From Candidatus Pelagibacterales bacterium (lineage in GTDB: Bacteria; Pseudomonadota; Alphaproteobacteria; TMED109), in contig NYVM01000059.1 of assembly GCA_002684605.1 (NCBI GenBank), positions 1-8,876 of the forward strand: a stretch of DNA of 8,876 bases, given 5' to 3'. Below the pieces are notes generated by a model. That model made no database searches. It worked only from the letters and a program-made list of their open reading frames with translations, and was not told the origin of the DNA. The translations under genes were made by a program, and so were the position numbers. Below are positions 7,927-8,876 of this stretch, in pieces. Within the stretch, counting starts at the first letter, position 1. Each line of letters opens with the position of its first letter.

Positions 7927-8876
7927 ATGAATTTTAGATCTGTTTTATATATCATAGGATTACTTATTTCTGCCCTAGGTTGTATGATGCTTATTCCTGC
8001 AATGTTTGATTTACTTAATAATAATAAGGAATGGAGTATTTTTGCCTCAACAGGCATAATTAGTTTTCTAATGGGAATAACTATAATATTAGCATTTAGA
8101 AACAGAGAAACAAAAATAGGAAGCAAAGAAACTTTTCTTCTAAGTGTTCTTTCATGGATTTTTTTGGCTGCTATATCTGCTTTACCCTTGTATCTATCTA
8201 ATTTAAATTTAAGTTATACAGATGCCTTTTTCGAAGCAACAAGTGGAATCACTACTACTGGTTCAACTATACTTACAAATATAGAAGATGCTTCTAAAGG
8301 AATATTGATATGGAGATCAATATTACAATGGCTAGGAGGAGTTGGAATTATTGTTATGGCTGTTGCAGCTTTGCCATTACTTCACATGAGTGGTTTTCAA
8401 CTATTTTTCTCAGAACAAGCGGAACCATCAGATAAACTTAAAGAAAGAGTTAAAAATTTAGCTACTTCTATAATAATCATATATCTCATTTTTACTTTTA
8501 TATGCGCCTTATTATTAAATATTGCAGGAATGTCCTTATTTGATTCAATTTGTCATTCTATGACTACAATAGCAACTGGAGGGTATTCAACTCAGAACAA
8601 CTCTATAGGACATTATGATAGTCTATCTATAGAAATTGTTATAATATTTGGAATGATCCTGGCTAGCCTACCATTCATATTATTTGTGAAAATATATAAT
8701 AATGATATAAAATCATTATTTTTCGATAAACAAGTCAAAGGATTCTTTTTTCTATTATTAGCATCTATATTTATTATAGCAATTTGGCTTAATACTAAAT
8801 TAAATTTTAACTTTATAGAAGCTCTAAGAGTTTCTGCGTTTAATGTTATTTCCATAATTACTGGCACAGGTTATTC
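7927..8876 (+). CDS. trkH: TrkH family potassium uptake protein, partial (C-terminus missing)
   Basis: This is the membrane-spanning, ion-conducting subunit of a Trk/Ktr-type K+ uptake system, normally a dimer gated by the cytosolic nucleotide-binding protein TrkA. 316 residues are present in one unbroken frame; the family is usually about 480, so the last part lies beyond the window. Hydrophobic helices begin at residues 5-28 and 40-57, followed by repeated helix-pore-helix units. Three of the four expected selectivity-filter loops are visible: TTGS at 110-113, ATGGY at 216-220 and TGTGY at 312-316, each with the filter glycine. QWLGGVGI at 134-141 is a conserved family segment. The two N-terminal helices before the first pore unit favour TrkH over the shorter KtrB. 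No trkA is in the window; it may lie to the right. The ATG is preceded by AAGG at seven bases' distance. Its place in the inner membrane follows from the family. Confidence 0.94.
   Translation, partial: MNFRSVLYIIGLLISALGCMMLIPAMFDLLNNNKEWSIFASTGIISFLMGITIILAFRNRETKIGSKETFLLSVLSWIFLAAISALPLYLSNLNLSYTDAFFEATSGITTTGSTILTNIEDASKGILIWRSILQWLGGVGIIVMAVAALPLLHMSGFQLFFSEQAEPSDKLKERVKNLATSIIIIYLIFTFICALLLNIAGMSLFDSICHSMTTIATGGYSTQNNSIGHYDSLSIEIVIIFGMILASLPFILFVKIYNNDIKSLFFDKQVKGFFFLLLASIFIIAIWLNTKLNFNFIEALRVSAFNVISIITGTGY

Noticed and set aside
7914..8126. 70-codon open frame on the minus strand opposite the start of trkH
   Set aside because: It is the complement of a hydrophobic coding region, with no motif or plausible context.
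8613..8867. 84-codon open frame on the minus strand inside trkH
   Set aside because: It lies within the TrkH coding frame, which continues unbroken through the second and third pore loops.

Overview
The window is AT-rich, gene-dense bacterial DNA with short spacers and strongly A/T-biased codon choice. The gene families (large GltB with GltD, MaoC hydratase, ApaG, TrkH) fit a proteobacterium. The low GC and compactness suggest a streamlined alphaproteobacterium of the SAR11 or similar marine type. That placement is an inference from composition and gene style; no rRNA or other phylogenetic marker is present.

Left part (1-5740, minus strand): the nitrogen-assimilation operon gltB-gltD. gltB, the large subunit of glutamate synthase, is complete. 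gltD, the small subunit, follows 17 bases downstream and runs off the left edge of the window. Together they form the NADPH-dependent enzyme that turns 2-oxoglutarate and glutamine into two glutamates.

Middle (5741-6026): a 286-base divergent control region, the longest non-coding stretch here. It holds a plausible gltB promoter, a short hairpin that forms better in the gltB leader RNA than on the other strand, and a 12-base direct repeat beside a possible promoter for the rightward genes.

Right part (6027-8876, plus strand): four tightly spaced co-directional genes. They encode a MaoC-like hydratase, a radical SAM protein with a cysteine-rich C-terminal region, ApaG, and a TrkH-type potassium channel subunit that runs off the right edge. 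The first three have gaps of 12 and 14 bases and are probably one transcript; trkH follows after 71 bases. The pathway served by the hydratase and the radical SAM enzyme cannot be read from this window. No RNA genes, mobile elements, CRISPR arrays or clear intrinsic terminators were seen. Most of the window looks like ordinary core genome; the least explained items are the radical SAM protein and the divergent control region.
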